DNA of 64,000 nt from NCBI GenBank assembly GCA_003049465.1, contig PYSS01000009.1:1-64000 (forward strand), in the 5' to 3' direction. Every line of letters begins with the position of its first letter. Within the stretch, counting starts at the first letter, position 1. The notes beneath the pieces are model-generated. The model was not told the origin of the DNA, did no database searches, and saw only the letters and a list, made by a program, of their open reading frames with translations. Source of the stretch: Magnaporthiopsis rhizophila (taxonomy: Eukaryota > Ascomycota > Sordariomycetes > Magnaporthales > Magnaporthaceae). A program made the translations under genes and the position numbers. Positions 1 through 11,880 of the stretch are shown one piece after another.

Positions 1-53
<53 letters not shown>
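1..53. repeat. Poly-T tract at window edge
   Basis: Fifty-three consecutive T open the window. It is not a telomeric repeat (no TTAGGG units). It could be a poly-A tail of an inserted element read in reverse, or an assembly artefact. Confidence 0.95.
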
Positions 54-54
<1 letters not shown>

Positions 55-373
55 TCTCTCAAACGACATTCGGCTCGAGCCGCGCTGCGGGGTATTTACC
101 CCCGCCAAGACCCACCCACTTAGTCAGCCACCCACCTTATGCGGTACGTACGGTCCTAGAGAGGCGACCGATAAAGTGACTGACAAGAGCTGTGCGAGGA
201 GGGGAAAGGATCAGGAAATGGCCGCCTCGCTCAGGATAAAGTGCGGCGTGGCCGGCATTCTAACCAGAAGGGGAAATGATAAACGGCATGGTGGGTGTTG
301 GGCACTTTTGGAAAGCGGTAGCGAGTGAGCAGGACGACGAATGTGACAGGGGAAAGCAATAAACAAAAAGGCT

Positions 374-376
<3 letters not shown>

Positions 377-426
<50 letters not shown>
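377..426. repeat. Poly-T tract (50 nt)
   Basis: An uninterrupted run of 50 T, followed by a pyrimidine-rich stretch. Read on the minus strand it gives a spurious polylysine frame, which is not a gene. Confidence 0.95.
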
Positions 427-1204
427 CTTCTTCCCTTTTTTCCCTCTTTTTTAAACAAAAGTGGCATTGGACGGACGCAGTGCATTACGGTGCCAAGTTC
501 GGGTTTAAGAGGCGTGCTAGTATCCGAGACATGCGCCTATCCCATGCGTTACAATCCGGGGAGGGGATGGGGCTGAATGCGGGGACCACGCCTGTACACA
601 TCAATGCTGCTGCGGCTTATATGCTGCGCGGTAGCAGCCCATTGGCCCATTGGCTCTGGGCTAATTGGCATATTCGGTCAATTGGCCTACAGTAATGATC
701 AGGAAACGGCCGAGCTTTTGTCGTATCGCTCTGCTGGCTGGTTGGTCGGCTGCCTATAAGGGCCGGGGATGCTGCACGCTTGCGGCGTCATTTTTTTTTT
801 TATATATTTTTATTGTATTTTTTTTTCCTCTCTTGGAAGTTTTGAGCTTACGACTTCCGTGCCTAAGCTTTGCTCAGAACGCATCAAAGCCTGTTGTGTT
901 ACGCGCTGCGTACTCTCCCCTTGTCATCAACTCCTGGTGGCGTGGTGGTACAAAAAAAAAAAAAAAAACTCCCTTTTCATTGCTGCGCTACTGGGATCGC
1001 CATGGTGGGCTCCATGCAGCTTCGTCTCTGCTGTAAAGGCTGTGCCCAAGCAATGTCAGAAAAGCACTACCTTAGGGAGACAGATTCCTTCCTCGGTGTG
1101 CACAATAATAGGTTTTTCCCCAGATCATAGAGATCGTTGTTCACCCCTTTTGGAGAGCTCCGAGCCGTCAAACAGGAGTACCCACTCCTACCAACAAAAT
1201 CAGA

Positions 1205-1205
<1 letters not shown>

Positions 1206-1246
<41 letters not shown>
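1206..1246. repeat. Poly-A tract (41 nt)
   Basis: An uninterrupted run of 41 A in a region without genes. Possibly a tail of a retroposed sequence; no element body or target-site duplication was identified. Confidence 0.95.
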
Positions 1247-1247
<1 letters not shown>

Positions 1248-1861
1248 CGAAGCTGGTAGAAAAACTACAATCGTGGATTTATACAATGTTTCTTTTTCGT
1301 ATAATAGACCGGAAGGTCAGTGACTCGAGTACCATTGGGCTAACAGAGGGCTGTGTGCGGCATGGCCGGGCGGGAGACTGGAGGTAGATGCAGGGATGGA
1401 TATGGTCGGGTGAAAGTGAAATTGATTAGGTAGTGAAAGGAACGGCGAAGAGGTAAGGCTGGTGTGCTCTCAACGGCTGCGGGGATCCCCAGTGTCTGAA
1501 ATGCGTGGTGACGTCAGGTGCTCAGCAGCTGCAGGCACAGCGGACACCAGGTGGAGCCGGCAAGGGCACACCCCCAAGAACGTTGAGCGACGCTGCAGGG
1601 GTCCAGCCGCCTAGTGCGTCGGTAGTGGCCATTGCCTAGAGCCTGCAAGGTGCACATTTGATGGTGTAATGGAGCAGCACTATCGACGGCTGGTTCGGCC
1701 ATTTACGCGTCCCGTGCTTCAGCTGGATGGATCAAACAAGATTTGAACTGGACACCTACCCCATTCCGCGTCAGATCTGGGCATAGGCAGGAATTGGTGA
1801 AGTGGCAGCATGTCGCTGAACCCTTAAAAAAGGTATCGCGTTATGTGATCCGCTTTTTATC

Positions 1862-2790
1862 TCACTGGCAAGGCTGGGCTGGGTGGGGCAGAGGGTAGGT
1901 GGTACAAGACTGGGATCTTATATGCGCACAGCCGACGAGGATCTTGTCATAGTTCCAGCCCGGGATGGAATTGGACGGCTGATACACCTCGTACAAATCT
2001 CGCAGGATCTCGACATTAGTCCTTTGTGCCGAGTGGACCACCAGGACCTCTATGGTGCTCGGTTCTTTGCCGGCATGGACCATGACCACGCCGGTAGGCC
2101 CGGCGTGCAGGCTAAACGCGACAGAGAGCCACAAGTGCCGTAGCAAGCGGGAGCTCCGGCTTACTCAGTGTGCCGTGCTCGTGGGTAGTATCGGTGATCT
2201 CCGTTTTGACGAGACTTTCGGACGCTTTTGCACTTTGTGTCTTGGCGGCCGGCAGGCTTGGCCGGTAGTCGGACCCAGCAGCTGTTTTTGGCAACAGTCT
2301 TGCTCTCGGGCTCATGCGTGGGAAGCACATACCGCTGCAGCAGCCCCCTGCAACGAGCCCGATTTCCCACCCAGGTTGTATGTGTCCCGAGGGCTTTCTC
2401 GGCCACCAGAACCTACCGTCTGCCAGAGACGCCCAATGCAGCTTGCTGAACCGCCCGCTTACCCGCTGGCCAGCATGTAAATCGGTCCGCCAGTCAATGA
2501 AGTGGCACGACAGCGTGTAAATGGCGAGGATTCTCCTGGCTGAGCTGAGGACAGCTCCGGCGTGTTCCATGGGTGGTCATCGTTCCCCTCTCACCGGGCC
2601 TGCGAGCTCAATGTACAGCCGTATCATCCCGGCCTCCCGCGATACGACCATCACAGTCACGCCCGACACGCCTTGTACCATCGCTCGAGCTCGGATATCC
2701 GCTGGGAATGAACTACATCACCAACCGCAGTCACAGAGCACGAGAATGTTTATAATGGTGGGTTTGTGGCGGTGGCATCGACATTTGAGC
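1862..2790 (-). pseudogene. Relic of a phenol-hydroxylase-type FAD monooxygenase
   Basis: Minus-strand fragments read in N-to-C order like the middle and end of a fungal phenol 2-monooxygenase family protein. A segment near 2590-2720 reads FPADIRARAMVQG then VSREAGMIRLYIEL, like the family's FPDIR...PREG..VRLYIQL stretch. Next, near 2440-2550, comes ARRILAIYTLSCHFIDW with GQRVSGRF, like the conserved A+KIL.PYTL...IDWWT..GQR block. Last, near 1930-2100, comes IEVLVVHSAQRTNVEILRDL, like the start of the C-terminal thioredoxin-fold dimerisation domain. Stops and frame changes separate the pieces, and the AGDACHTHSPKAGQG FAD block expected after GQRVS was not found, so the copy is broken. Assignment rests on recalled family motifs. 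Confidence 0.55.
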
Positions 2791-4997
2791 AAAGAGTCGA
2801 AAATTTATAATCAGAATGATGTCTCGGAAACTGCTGGGCTGCAGTAGCCACCGGCGTCAGCATAGCCTTGGTCATTTTTCATCGTGCTTCGCTCGACCTT
2901 ACCATATATGGTCCGTCACCTCGCCGAGCATCGAACCTTTAACCAGGGACATTCTTCGTCCAGCTGCGTGCACCGCCATATTTGACCGCATAATCTGCAC
3001 CTCACAATTTCGTCGCGCACTCGACGGTTCCCACCAAAGGGCTCACCCTTCAGGCTGAAGGGCTCGCCGTCAGCCAGATTTGCCTTCACCCAGGACGGTG
3101 CGATCACGGCCGCGGAAAGGTGCTTCAGTACCATTGCCACCGCGCGGGCGTCCTGGTCATCCGAGGTTGCTTTATCGATGCCCATGGCAGTCGGGACCGC
3201 GCTGCGATCGATTTCCACCATGGAAGCATTCTCTTCGGCGCCGACGAAGTGTGATGTCTGGATGACATGTTAATTCCTTTATTGACCAGCAGCGTGGTCG
3301 GAAAAATATACTACCTTTTCATTGGTGGGATAATAGGATTGCTATGTTGGGCCTCCTGCAGCTTCGTCTCCGCCGTAAAGCGTAAAGGCTGTTGTTTCTA
3401 GCGAGCTCTGATCCTAATGCGCATCTGGCAAGCTCGTCATGCCCTCCAGTTTTGATATCCAATTCTCCCAGCACTCGCGCCATCACCACGACCTAATGTG
3501 ACAAAAACAGAAGCCGTCAGGCTAGGGATGCATTATTATTTAAAATGAAAGAAAAAAAAATGCAAAAAGCTCACTCGACTGCCCTTCGAGGGGGAGTCGA
3601 GTTACGAAAACCCCATTTTTGGGGGTTTTACTTCGGTAGCTCTAAAGTCGAGTTGCCGTCAACGGACGGATTCGAATCAGCGAGCTTGGGGTTTTCTTGG
3701 CCCTCACCCGTGGAAGAAGGTTGTGGCATTTTTAGCACCACGATTGTACCCATTCAACCACCCGGTTTGCTGCTGTGAGCTGTTGAAAGACTGGCTGTTG
3801 TGCGTGTATATATAGGTTAAAGATCTTTTGTTTACTCGTGATGCGATGCAGGTGCGATTGAGGCCATTCGTAGTCGCCCAGAGTTAGAACGCCGGGCGGA
3901 CGCCCACTGCCCGCCCAGCTCCCAGACATTAAGGGAGAAGGCTTCTAGCCGCCCCTAGTGCAGCGTCATCTCCGCGAAGCAGGACCCGCGCCGATATTAA
4001 TAACATGGACATCCGCAAGGGTTGCTGTTCTTGGGAGTAATTGCACTATCATGGTCAGATTTGAGTTCTTATTTCCCACGTGCTTGCGAGATACTCAGCT
4101 AACATGGGAATCTCGTAGTTGGATGTCCGGATATACCTGCCATTGTCACCATACCACATGCACCTACGCGCCTTACTCTACCCTGATTTCCACGTCTGAA
4201 TGCCTTATGCCGTTTCGTTCCAACTAGTGTGCGGTCAATTGCCTTTTCGCTGCTTGGCTGCTGCTTATATGCCTGTACTCGGGTAGAGGCACGCTGTGCT
4301 CGTTTTCCCTTGCGCGCCAATCGGCAGGGATAATAACGGGTACTGACGTGCCGCTTTGAGTGCTGTTAGATGCCTCACGCCACAATAGGAATAACTCTGG
4401 AAAATTTATCCCTGATGAAAATATCTGGTTGGCCGAGAGAGGATGTTCGGCGTGCAGACACTCAAAGGGATAGGGCCCCGCACCTTGCCTGCAATGGTCA
4501 AGCAACAAGGGACGGGTGCTGCACTCCCCGCCTCTCGACGAACAATATGCATTGAAAATATAGTCTTCGAGCACAAATGCCCAGCTAACTGAGCAGTAAA
4601 ATAAAACAAGGCTTGTCAATAGGTATAGATTCTCCACACTTTTCTTTATCTGCTCGGCCTTTTTCTTCTTCTTTGTTTGTTTGTTTGTTTGTTTGTTTGT
4701 TTGCCATTTTCTTGTTGAATTCTTACTCGCTGTTGAAATTCCAGTTTTAGCCATTCACAGGGCGCTCCATCAATGGTCTCCACTGTGCTCAAATCGAGCA
4801 ACGGACTCGAGTACTCCTGGGGAAGACCGGAAGGTTCCACCTCCCCCTCCCGCCCCTCCATTCCAAGAACCTTATACTCTCCTTCCTGGGCACTCATCAC
4901 CTTCCATTCCAATTTCCCGTCGAGACTCACTCATTTTGCCTTTCGCTCTCATCCCCTCTGCTCTCCACCTGTCTGACATTATCAGGTGCTCAGGAAA
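2791..4997. other. Gene-poor region upstream of the RBR gene
   Basis: No gene could be supported. A minus-strand open stretch at 2916-3221 has fairly protein-like composition but matches no family I recognise; it lies upstream of the monooxygenase relic and may be more of it. A small inverted repeat (AAAACCCC / GGGGTTTT arms) lies near 3610-3635, and a (TTTG)8 microsatellite at 4672-4703. The last 250 bases are pyrimidine-rich and probably hold the leader of the next gene. Confidence 0.5.
4672..4703. repeat. (TTTG)8 microsatellite
   Basis: Eight tandem TTTG units, about 300 bases upstream of the RBR ligase start codon. Confidence 0.95.
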
Positions 4998-6141
4998 ATG
5001 GCGGCGTTGATACTCAATAGGGTGGAGAACGAGACCATCGCCCTCCACCTGCGACTCCAGCTGGAGGATATTCGGGAGCTAGAGTGCCAGCTCGAGGGTG
5101 ACGCGCTCGACGGTTCGCCTTCGGACTTTCAGGCTGCCCTCGATGCGTACAAGCGCGAGCTCACCACACACTTGGGGCTCGAGTCGGACCGTGCCATGGC
5201 CTTGAGCATCTCCCAGGCGGTCCGCCTAGACACCCCTATCATCAACAGCCATCTCGAGGAGGAGGAGCGCGCTGCACGAGATCACCAACTTGCCTTGAGT
5301 CTGCGCGATCCTCGGGCTGAGGCGCTACCCGCAGCAAGGCAGTTGGAGGCTCCGCCAGCGGTCGAACTGACCGGGTCTGCGCCAGCTGCCGATGAGCCTG
5401 AGGGCGCGGCCGAGGACTCCCAGAAGGCGTTGGTGGTTTACGAAGCACCCAAGTTCAAGTGCATCTGCTGTGGCATCACCTCCGCCCCGAACGGCGGCCT
5501 CAGATCTCCGTGCGCTCATGAATACTGCCGAGCCTGCCTGGTGCAGCTCTTTGAGCTCGCGCTGAAGGACGATAGCATATTCCCGCCGCGCTGCTGCAGA
5601 TCAATCATCCCGCTCGACCTCAGCCGGGAATTCATCGGCCCGGACCTGGCCGGCCGGTTCCTCGCCAAGAAGCTCGAGATGGAGACGCCGAACCGAACCT
5701 ACTGCCACGATCCGCGGTGCGCCAGGTTCATCCCGCCGCAGTTCGTCAAGGCGGACGTGGGGACCTGCGTGTCGTGTGGCAAAAAGACGTGCGCGCTCTG
5801 TAAGGCCGCCTCCCACCACACAAGTGACTGTCCCAACGACCCCCGGACGAAGCAGCTCCTCGCTCTTGCTCAGAAGAAGGGGTGGAGGCAGTGCAACAAT
5901 TGCAAAAAGATGGTCGAGCTGTCCTACGGCTGCCTTCACATGGGTAAGATGGATCCAACAGCACGCCTGGACAAACGACCCCTGAAGCATCATTGTGCCC
6001 CCATCGCTGGGGCCGTAACGAGGTTCTATTGCTACCTATATAACTGACGCCTCGCTCCATATATAAAATGCAGTCTGCCGGTGCGGAGCTGAATTCTGCT
6101 ATCGCTGTGGGCTGGAATGGAGAACATGCAGTTGCGCTTAG
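4998..6141 (+). CDS. RBR (RING-IBR-RING) E3 ubiquitin ligase
   Basis: Two exons, 4998-5943 and 6074-6141, give 337 residues. The intron (GT at 5944, AG at 6073) restores the last zinc ligands; reading through it instead loses them. Domains in order: a helical N-terminus with two UIM-like segments (about residues 64-75 and 94-104); RING1 with C155, C158, C172, H174, C177, C180; an IBR with C236, C241, C257, C260, C265, C268, C278; and RING2 starting at C299/C302. In RBR ligases ubiquitin is first loaded on a RING2 cysteine, here C312 in the YGCLHM motif. The second exon codes the final ligands (CRCG, FCYRCG, TCSCA). The protein ends right after RING2, so any C-terminal regulatory part is absent. 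The frame is open upstream to a GTG, but the first ATG is at 4998. Substrate unknown. Confidence 0.88.
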
Positions 6142-6723
6142 TCGGATGAGCCGCCTGGGCTCGCCTGGGCTGAGACCATCGTCCACAGGGCGCTTGACGC
6201 CGTGGCGGCGAGCATGGCTGGTATATGGCCTGATGCGAAACCGGCGTCGGAGCCACCACGCCTGCCGCAAACGACGAGTAGATCGTGGGAGACCGCTGTC
6301 ACTCTGGGTTGTGCGAGGAGTACCACGCCACGCTTCGCGGTCCATACTTTTGAGTGCGGAAGGTGCATGTTAAAATCTGGGTGACTGTGTCGTTCCTTCA
6401 GCTTTCTCTTCAATGTACGAGCGTAGGCAACATTGGATATTTACTGCGACAAAGGGAGGGGCTCTTGAGCCTGACAAGATGAAAGCATATTGGATAGGCT
6501 CAATGACCAAGGCCACTAGACATGGATTTTATATGTGAATTTTACCTCATCTATATGTCTTACCTATTCCTCGTCCTGCATCTGTTTCGCGTACACTCCA
6601 CTCCGCACTCATTCTCATGGGGAAAACTCCGAAGATAGCCAAAGAGGAGTGGGACATTATTCCCAGCGGAAAGTTCCTCGTCAAGGAAACCCGTCATTCT
6701 CAGAAAAGAAATGCAAGGCTCGC
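6142..6723. other. Convergent intergenic region
   Basis: Lies between the 3' ends of the RBR ligase (+) and GRC3 (-). Short frames overlap on both strands without family resemblance; it probably holds both 3' UTRs and terminators. Confidence 0.6.
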
Positions 6724-9116
6724 TTAGTCGGTGTTCTTAGCACCGCGACCAAGATCCCGCCGTACCCTGAGAGGCTTAGATCCGGCGGCTCGTTTCTGGT
6801 TCCCCTGTAGCGCCTCCACCCACGGCAGAACAGAAGCAGCCGCGGAAAGGCTAGTTCTGTCATCACTGGCGATGACAGAGGCCTTTCCATTGCCTTCGCC
6901 GTCGGCACCCTGTTCGGCCTGCTTTGTGCGCGACTCGAAGTCCTGCCTGTGCCGATCCTCGACGTACGACCAGGTGGGGGCGGCATCGAACCTCCCCCAG
7001 ACCAAGACCAGGCTGGTGCCGGCGCAGTCAATCTCAGAGATCCGCTCCTGAGGAACGGGCGTCAGGAGTTGGAGAGTGTGGCTTTGAGGATCGATGCCTC
7101 TGACGAGTGCAAGGCCGACAGCTCGAGAGAATTTTGGATCAAGCGTGACTCCCCTGTGGTTTAGGATCAGGGGCAAGCCCTCTGGGGTGATATCGATCTG
7201 CGTCGGCCCATCCTCGGGGGACGATTGGGCCACTGGCGGGTCATCGTCAACAACCATGGCGTCTCCCTCTTGTGGGGCTTTAGCGTCTCGCAGCAGACCT
7301 CTAAATGCGGCTTTATCTTCAATTTCGACGATGGTCAAGATCATGCCGTCAATCAGTGGTCCCAGCATGTCCAGGGATGGCTGGAAGTCGTAGCAGACGA
7401 TGCCATAGATCCCACGGTTCGGCCCATGGTATTTGACAATCCACGGAGGAGCAGACGTCAAAGGGTCCGCATTCCACTGAAGGTGACCATTGTGTACGCC
7501 AGAGAGGTCCATGTGGAAGTAGGACATCATTTGCATCGCCCGGAGGTCTCGAGCTGTTCGCGCACTGAACTTGCTCGACTGGGATGGCAAGAGGGTGAGG
7601 GAGATGCCCTCACAGGCCATACGCAGCCCGTCTATCGTGTCCTCCGGCCCCTCTTTTGACATATAGACAACTTCGGTGGGACAGACCTTGGCGACCAACT
7701 CGGTGAGGATGCTGAGCCCAGTGCCTTGCACCCACCCACAGGTGTTTATGACAAGAGGGCACTTCCCACCGAGCTGGACGTTGTAGGTGTTGTATAGATC
7801 GAGGACGCATTCCAGATAGTGGTCCGAGTTTGTAATTGGCGAGATGGCAGCAATCGAGTGGGATCTCAAGGTCTTGCTTTTACCATTCGGTGCGACGAAG
7901 GGGTGGCAGAACGGTGGTTCGAGGTTCGGCGTTTCGGTATAGACAAGCGAGAGGACTCCGGGAGGGCCAAACTCGGGTTGCCCGGGATCAATATCGAGGA
8001 CAGCAACCCCAGGCCAGGCCTTGCCTTTCCGCTTCGTGCCGTCTGTCATGAACCGATTCGCCAAAAGCCGCGAAAAAGTGGATTTCCCAGAGGACTTTGG
8101 CCCGCAGACAAGAACCGTGAAGGGCCTTTCCTGCTTCGAGGCATTTGTCAGGGTAGCCAAAGTCTTATTCCACTCAGGCAGAGAAACGAGCTCCTGCAAG
8201 AGCGCGGATCTTGGGCCATCATTCGTGGTATAAAGCTGTATGGGAGCAGTTATTAGCGGACGACGGTCATCAGAGGTGTCCTCGGTCAGAAAGAACCCAC
8301 GAGTGTGAAGGCGTCATTCGCCGAGATTGCTCCCTGACTTTCTGCTGCTTCTGATGCGCCCTCGTTCCATAACCTCTCAAACTTCGGCGACAGCTCCCCC
8401 AGTCTCCTGAGGCTAGCGCTAGCCGGGTGCGGATGCAGCTCAAGAGTGGCATCTTCCGGAAACCGGAGGACGGGAAGAGCGTGGCAGTGAGGCGAGTGAA
8501 TCCAGACAATATCCCCTCCAGTCCCAAGTGTCGCGCCGCCAACAGCCACTTCACCGGCCTGGACCCTCAGCCCGTAGCTTCCCAAGATCACGGCACGCTG
8601 TTTCGGGTGTCATTGTTAAAGCACTTGAAAGACACCGAGGTTCATGAAGGAGAGGGAACATCATACCTCGCCTTCGGACACTTTCAACAAGCATAACCCT
8701 CCGGATTTCCGCCGGAAGTTCTTTCTGCTCAAGGTGAAGCTCGAAAGCTGGACCGTCCGCAAAGCAGGAGTGACCACTTCGATGGGCTCAGCGGGCTCAG
8801 GGCTGAGTTTGCCAGACTGACGGTCTACAGGGGACTTAGATCCAGAGCTTGCGTCGCCAGATTCATCACCACCACCACTATCGGTGACATTTTCTGTCTC
8901 GGGAGCGTCCTCTTGGACAGGGGGGTTTAAGCTCTGGCTCCTTAATAGCTGTGCGCGTAGCTCAAAAGCCGACTGGGCTAAGTCACTTATCAGCGTCCAT
9001 TAAACAGGGCCTGCACGATACGGCCAACTTTTTCACGCAGGCTTTCTCTTACCTCGGGTGCCTGCCGAGACGGGTGCCGCGGCAGTCCCAAGCTTTCTCT
9101 TCTTTCTCGTTTCCAT
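6724..9116 (-). CDS. GRC3: Polynucleotide 5'-hydroxyl kinase Grc3
   Basis: Four exons on the minus strand: 9053-9116, 8667-8977, 8301-8597 and 6724-8235, giving 727 residues. Phases close exactly at all three introns (75, 69 and 65 nt). The N-terminus has a basic patch (RKKRK) and the SAFELRAQ segment typical of the family. A Walker A motif, GPKSSGKST, lies at about residues 269-277, followed by DIDPGQPEFGPPG, the family's Walker B/substrate region. Grc3 phosphorylates RNA 5'-OH ends and works with the nuclease Las1 in ITS2 pre-rRNA processing in the nucleolus; yeast Grc3 is also linked to RNA polymerase I termination. The last intron has a GTGGGT donor, a little off consensus. It is divergent from RPA34, sharing a 460-bp promoter. 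Confidence 0.93.
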
Positions 9117-9576
9117 CGCTTGAAATTGTGTTGTTGACCGTTGGTATGCTCCAGCTTTTTCGAGCTTTCAGGTGTTCCAGATGAATTGTTTTGTTCGAGT
9201 TCCACGGCGCGTGCAAATCAGGCACTGTGCCTCGGACCAAACCCCACTAACCGCTGTATGACCCCACACCTGTGCTGCACCTCGCAAGCTTCGGCCTCCT
9301 AACAAACATGGGTTCCTTGCGACCACTTGAAATTGACCAATCAATCCATCCATCGACGGTTTGCACAGTGCAAGGTCCCCGCTTTCGAGAAACGCGCCTC
9401 GACCACCTTTTTTTTTTTTTTCTTTTTCTCGACAGTTCTTCGGGTCGCGTCACATTCGCACCACGCAAATCTCAGAGAACACTTTCTCTGCGATACGCGC
9501 GGGTCTCACCTTCGATCCCTCACCCTCATTGTCTTCCAAAACACTGCATCCACGCTTGCCGCCAGGCTCAGCAAAG
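9117..9576. promoter_or_regulatory. Shared promoter of GRC3 and RPA34
   Basis: The 460 bases between the two divergent start codons. A CCAAT box lies at 9337-9341, and a T-rich run at about 9409-9428. The upstream frame of RPA34 is open but starts only with TTG, so this stretch is taken as leader and promoter. No clear PAC-type GCGATGAG element was seen. Confidence 0.6.
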
Positions 9577-11880
9577 ATGCCGATGCCCAGGACTAAGGTT
9601 CAAGGGCTCGGCGCTCACGTCTCGAGCATGGCGAGCAGCGCCCGGAGCTGCGTCTTTGGCAACGGAGGGGATCGCGGCTCACAGCAGTCCAAAAACCTCA
9701 AGGGCGGCGCTGGCCTCTTGGGAGACGATTCGTCCTCGGACTCGAGCAGCAGCGACAGCGACAGCGACATCTCGGACGCCGAGGGCACGCAGAACTTCCT
9801 CTCCAAAATCAACGCTGCGACCGCGACCAAAAAGGCTAAGGCAAGCGAGTCTTCTGCGAACACCAGCACAAAAAAGTCTGCACCAGAGACCACCCCGAAG
9901 CCGAACACGGTCGAGCCGGCGCAAAAGAACGGAGCGAAGGCGACGAACAAATCACCCGCGGTTTCCTCGTCGCAGCACAAGATCGCAGCGACCAAAAAGG
10001 AATCCGCCAAGGACGATTCAGATTCGACCAGCTCCGAGAGCAGCTCGGAAGAGGACAATGCGCAAGCGAAGAACCTGAAGCAGGCGATTGAGCCCACAAA
10101 GGCCAACGTCAAGCCGAAGCCCCAGGATGATTCCACGACGACGTCCGATTCCAGCAGCTCCGACGACTCCGACTCGGAGGAGGAGGCCGAGAAGAAGGCC
10201 GCACCCTCCAAGTCGAGCTCGGAGAAGAAGAAGGCCGTGCCGGCACCCAAACAGCAGGACTCTTCAAGCTCGGAATCCAGCGACAGTGACGAGAGCGGCG
10301 ATGAGGACAAGAATGCAGGCGCAAAACTTGGCAGCAAGAGCGGCAAAAAGATGGCACCCCTCACAAACTCTGGCGATGATAGCTCATCGGAGAGCGACAG
10401 CGAGAGTGATGAGGAGGCCGCAACTGCCAAAAGCTCGGCAGCCAAGGCCAGCATTGTCCCGGCCCAGGTCTCCAAACCTACAAAGGTTGCTACCAAGGAG
10501 GCTGCGCCGTCCCTCGAGTCAGAGTCGGATTCAGACTCCGAGTCCAGTGAGGAGGAGGATAAGCAGAGTCTCAAGACGAAGGCAAAGCCCAAAAAGGTAA
10601 CTGTCAGCGCAGTCCTAAACGGCGACGCCAAGTCAAGAGATGCTTCCTCCGCCACCAAGGCTCCCAAGGTTGCCAATGGTGCCGCTGAGGAGAGTTCCTC
10701 GGAGGACGATTCAGACGTTGAGATGGCCGACGAATCTTTTGCGCTCGCCCGAACCGATGATGCTGACCCTGGCGCGTGAGTTGCTTGTCCCTTGTCCCCA
10801 TGCCCGACAAAAGCGTCTTTGCTGATTTCAGGCAGCGTGGAGGAGTTCGTCCGTGAGGGCTTCCAACTGCGCAAAGCCTCCGAAAACACGCAAGCGACCG
10901 AAGTACTTGACATGTTCAAGAAGGCCAAGCGTGAGGGCAAGCAGATTTGGTACTTCACCACGCCGGCCTCGGTCCCCATCAGCGTGATCGAGAAGATGGA
11001 GTTCCCAATGAAGAATGCTCAGACGGGAGACTCGATCGTTTCGCACGACGGTGTCGACTATGGCGTTGACCTGGGAGCCAGCGGGAAGCCCAGCACTTTC
11101 CAAATTCTTGTTCCTGCAAAGAAGGGCGCAAGCTATGGGATTGGTAAGCCGCCCTGCCTCCTGGCCATCTCATCTGGCTGTTGGAGCAACTAGACTGATT
11201 GGTATCTCGTGGCAGTTGATCGGCCGGTGGACCACACCATGCACCTCAAACGGATTACGCAGCTGGCAGCCACGGACTTCACGGCTAAGCCGAAGGCGCA
11301 AATTTCGTACTCGAAGCCCCCCAGAGCGCAGCCGGCGAACCTGAAGCGGCACTTCACCCCCATGGGTGTTCCCACACCGATCCTCCCACCGCCGGTGCCC
11401 AACCCGAGCAAGGTGAGCGCGGATATTCCGATGGTAGATGCCGTAAGTGAAGGTAAGGATGGAAACCACGAGACTGCCAAAAAGTCCAAAAAGCGCAAGC
11501 TGGCCGAAGACGGCGCCAAGACCTCCAAGGGCGAGAAAAAGGCCAAGAAGGCCAAGACTGCTTCCGAGGCACAGGTGGCCAAGGCCAGTCCCGGGGTTCC
11601 CCTGTCAAGCTCGCAGCCGGTCAAAAAGGCGTCGCCCGTGCCAGTGCCGAATCCCGGTGGACGCGCGCCTTCGCTTTCGCAGCCGACACCCTCGACCGCA
11701 GTTTCGGCATCGACGCCAGCAACAGGCAAAGACAAGAAGAACAAGTCGGGCGAGAAGGCGAATGGCACACCTGTGGCTGGCACTCCGTCCAGCAAGAAGA
11801 AACCGAACCGTGCCAAGTCGGACTCGTCGATTAGGCAGACGCCGATCCCCATCCCTACAATCCCCGGCATGAAGAAGTGA
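9577..11880 (+). CDS. RPA34: RNA polymerase I subunit Rpa34 with long acidic-serine N-terminal region
   Basis: Three exons, 9577-10775, 10836-11143 and 11216-11880, give 723 residues. Residues 1-398 are low complexity: alternating acidic-serine blocks (SSSDSSSSDSDSD type) and Lys/Ala blocks, like nucleolar Srp40/Nopp140 proteins. After intron 1 the sequence becomes ordered (EEFVREGFQLRK, IWYFTTPASVPISVIEKMEF) as in RPA34 proteins, which dimerise with Rpa49 on RNA polymerase I. A lysine-rich tail with several KK(A/S)KK clusters closes the protein. Intron 1 must use the second of two tandem AGs (ending 10835); the first puts a stop in frame. Yeast Rpa34 is only about 230 residues, so the N-terminal extension is the odd feature. 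ATG 9577 is the first in-frame ATG. It faces GRC3 across a shared promoter. Confidence 0.85.

Larger units (their letters stand above)
54..1859. other. Gene-free region with homopolymer tracts
   Basis: No reading frame here looks like a protein family. The frames present are short, overlap on both strands, or run through homopolymers. It contains the T50 and A41 tracts listed separately plus shorter T and A runs near 791-830 and 952-968. Confidence 0.6.

Noticed and set aside
1..53. Telomere at the window edge
   Set aside because: Pure T without TTAGGG units.
3640..3700. tRNA gene suggested by GATTCGAATC
   Set aside because: A B-box-like string is present, but no A box, cloverleaf arms or anticodon stem could be built.
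9615..10979. 454-residue open frame on the minus strand
   Set aside because: It is the antisense of the RPA34 acidic-serine repeats; GAN/TCN-rich coding yields long mirror frames.
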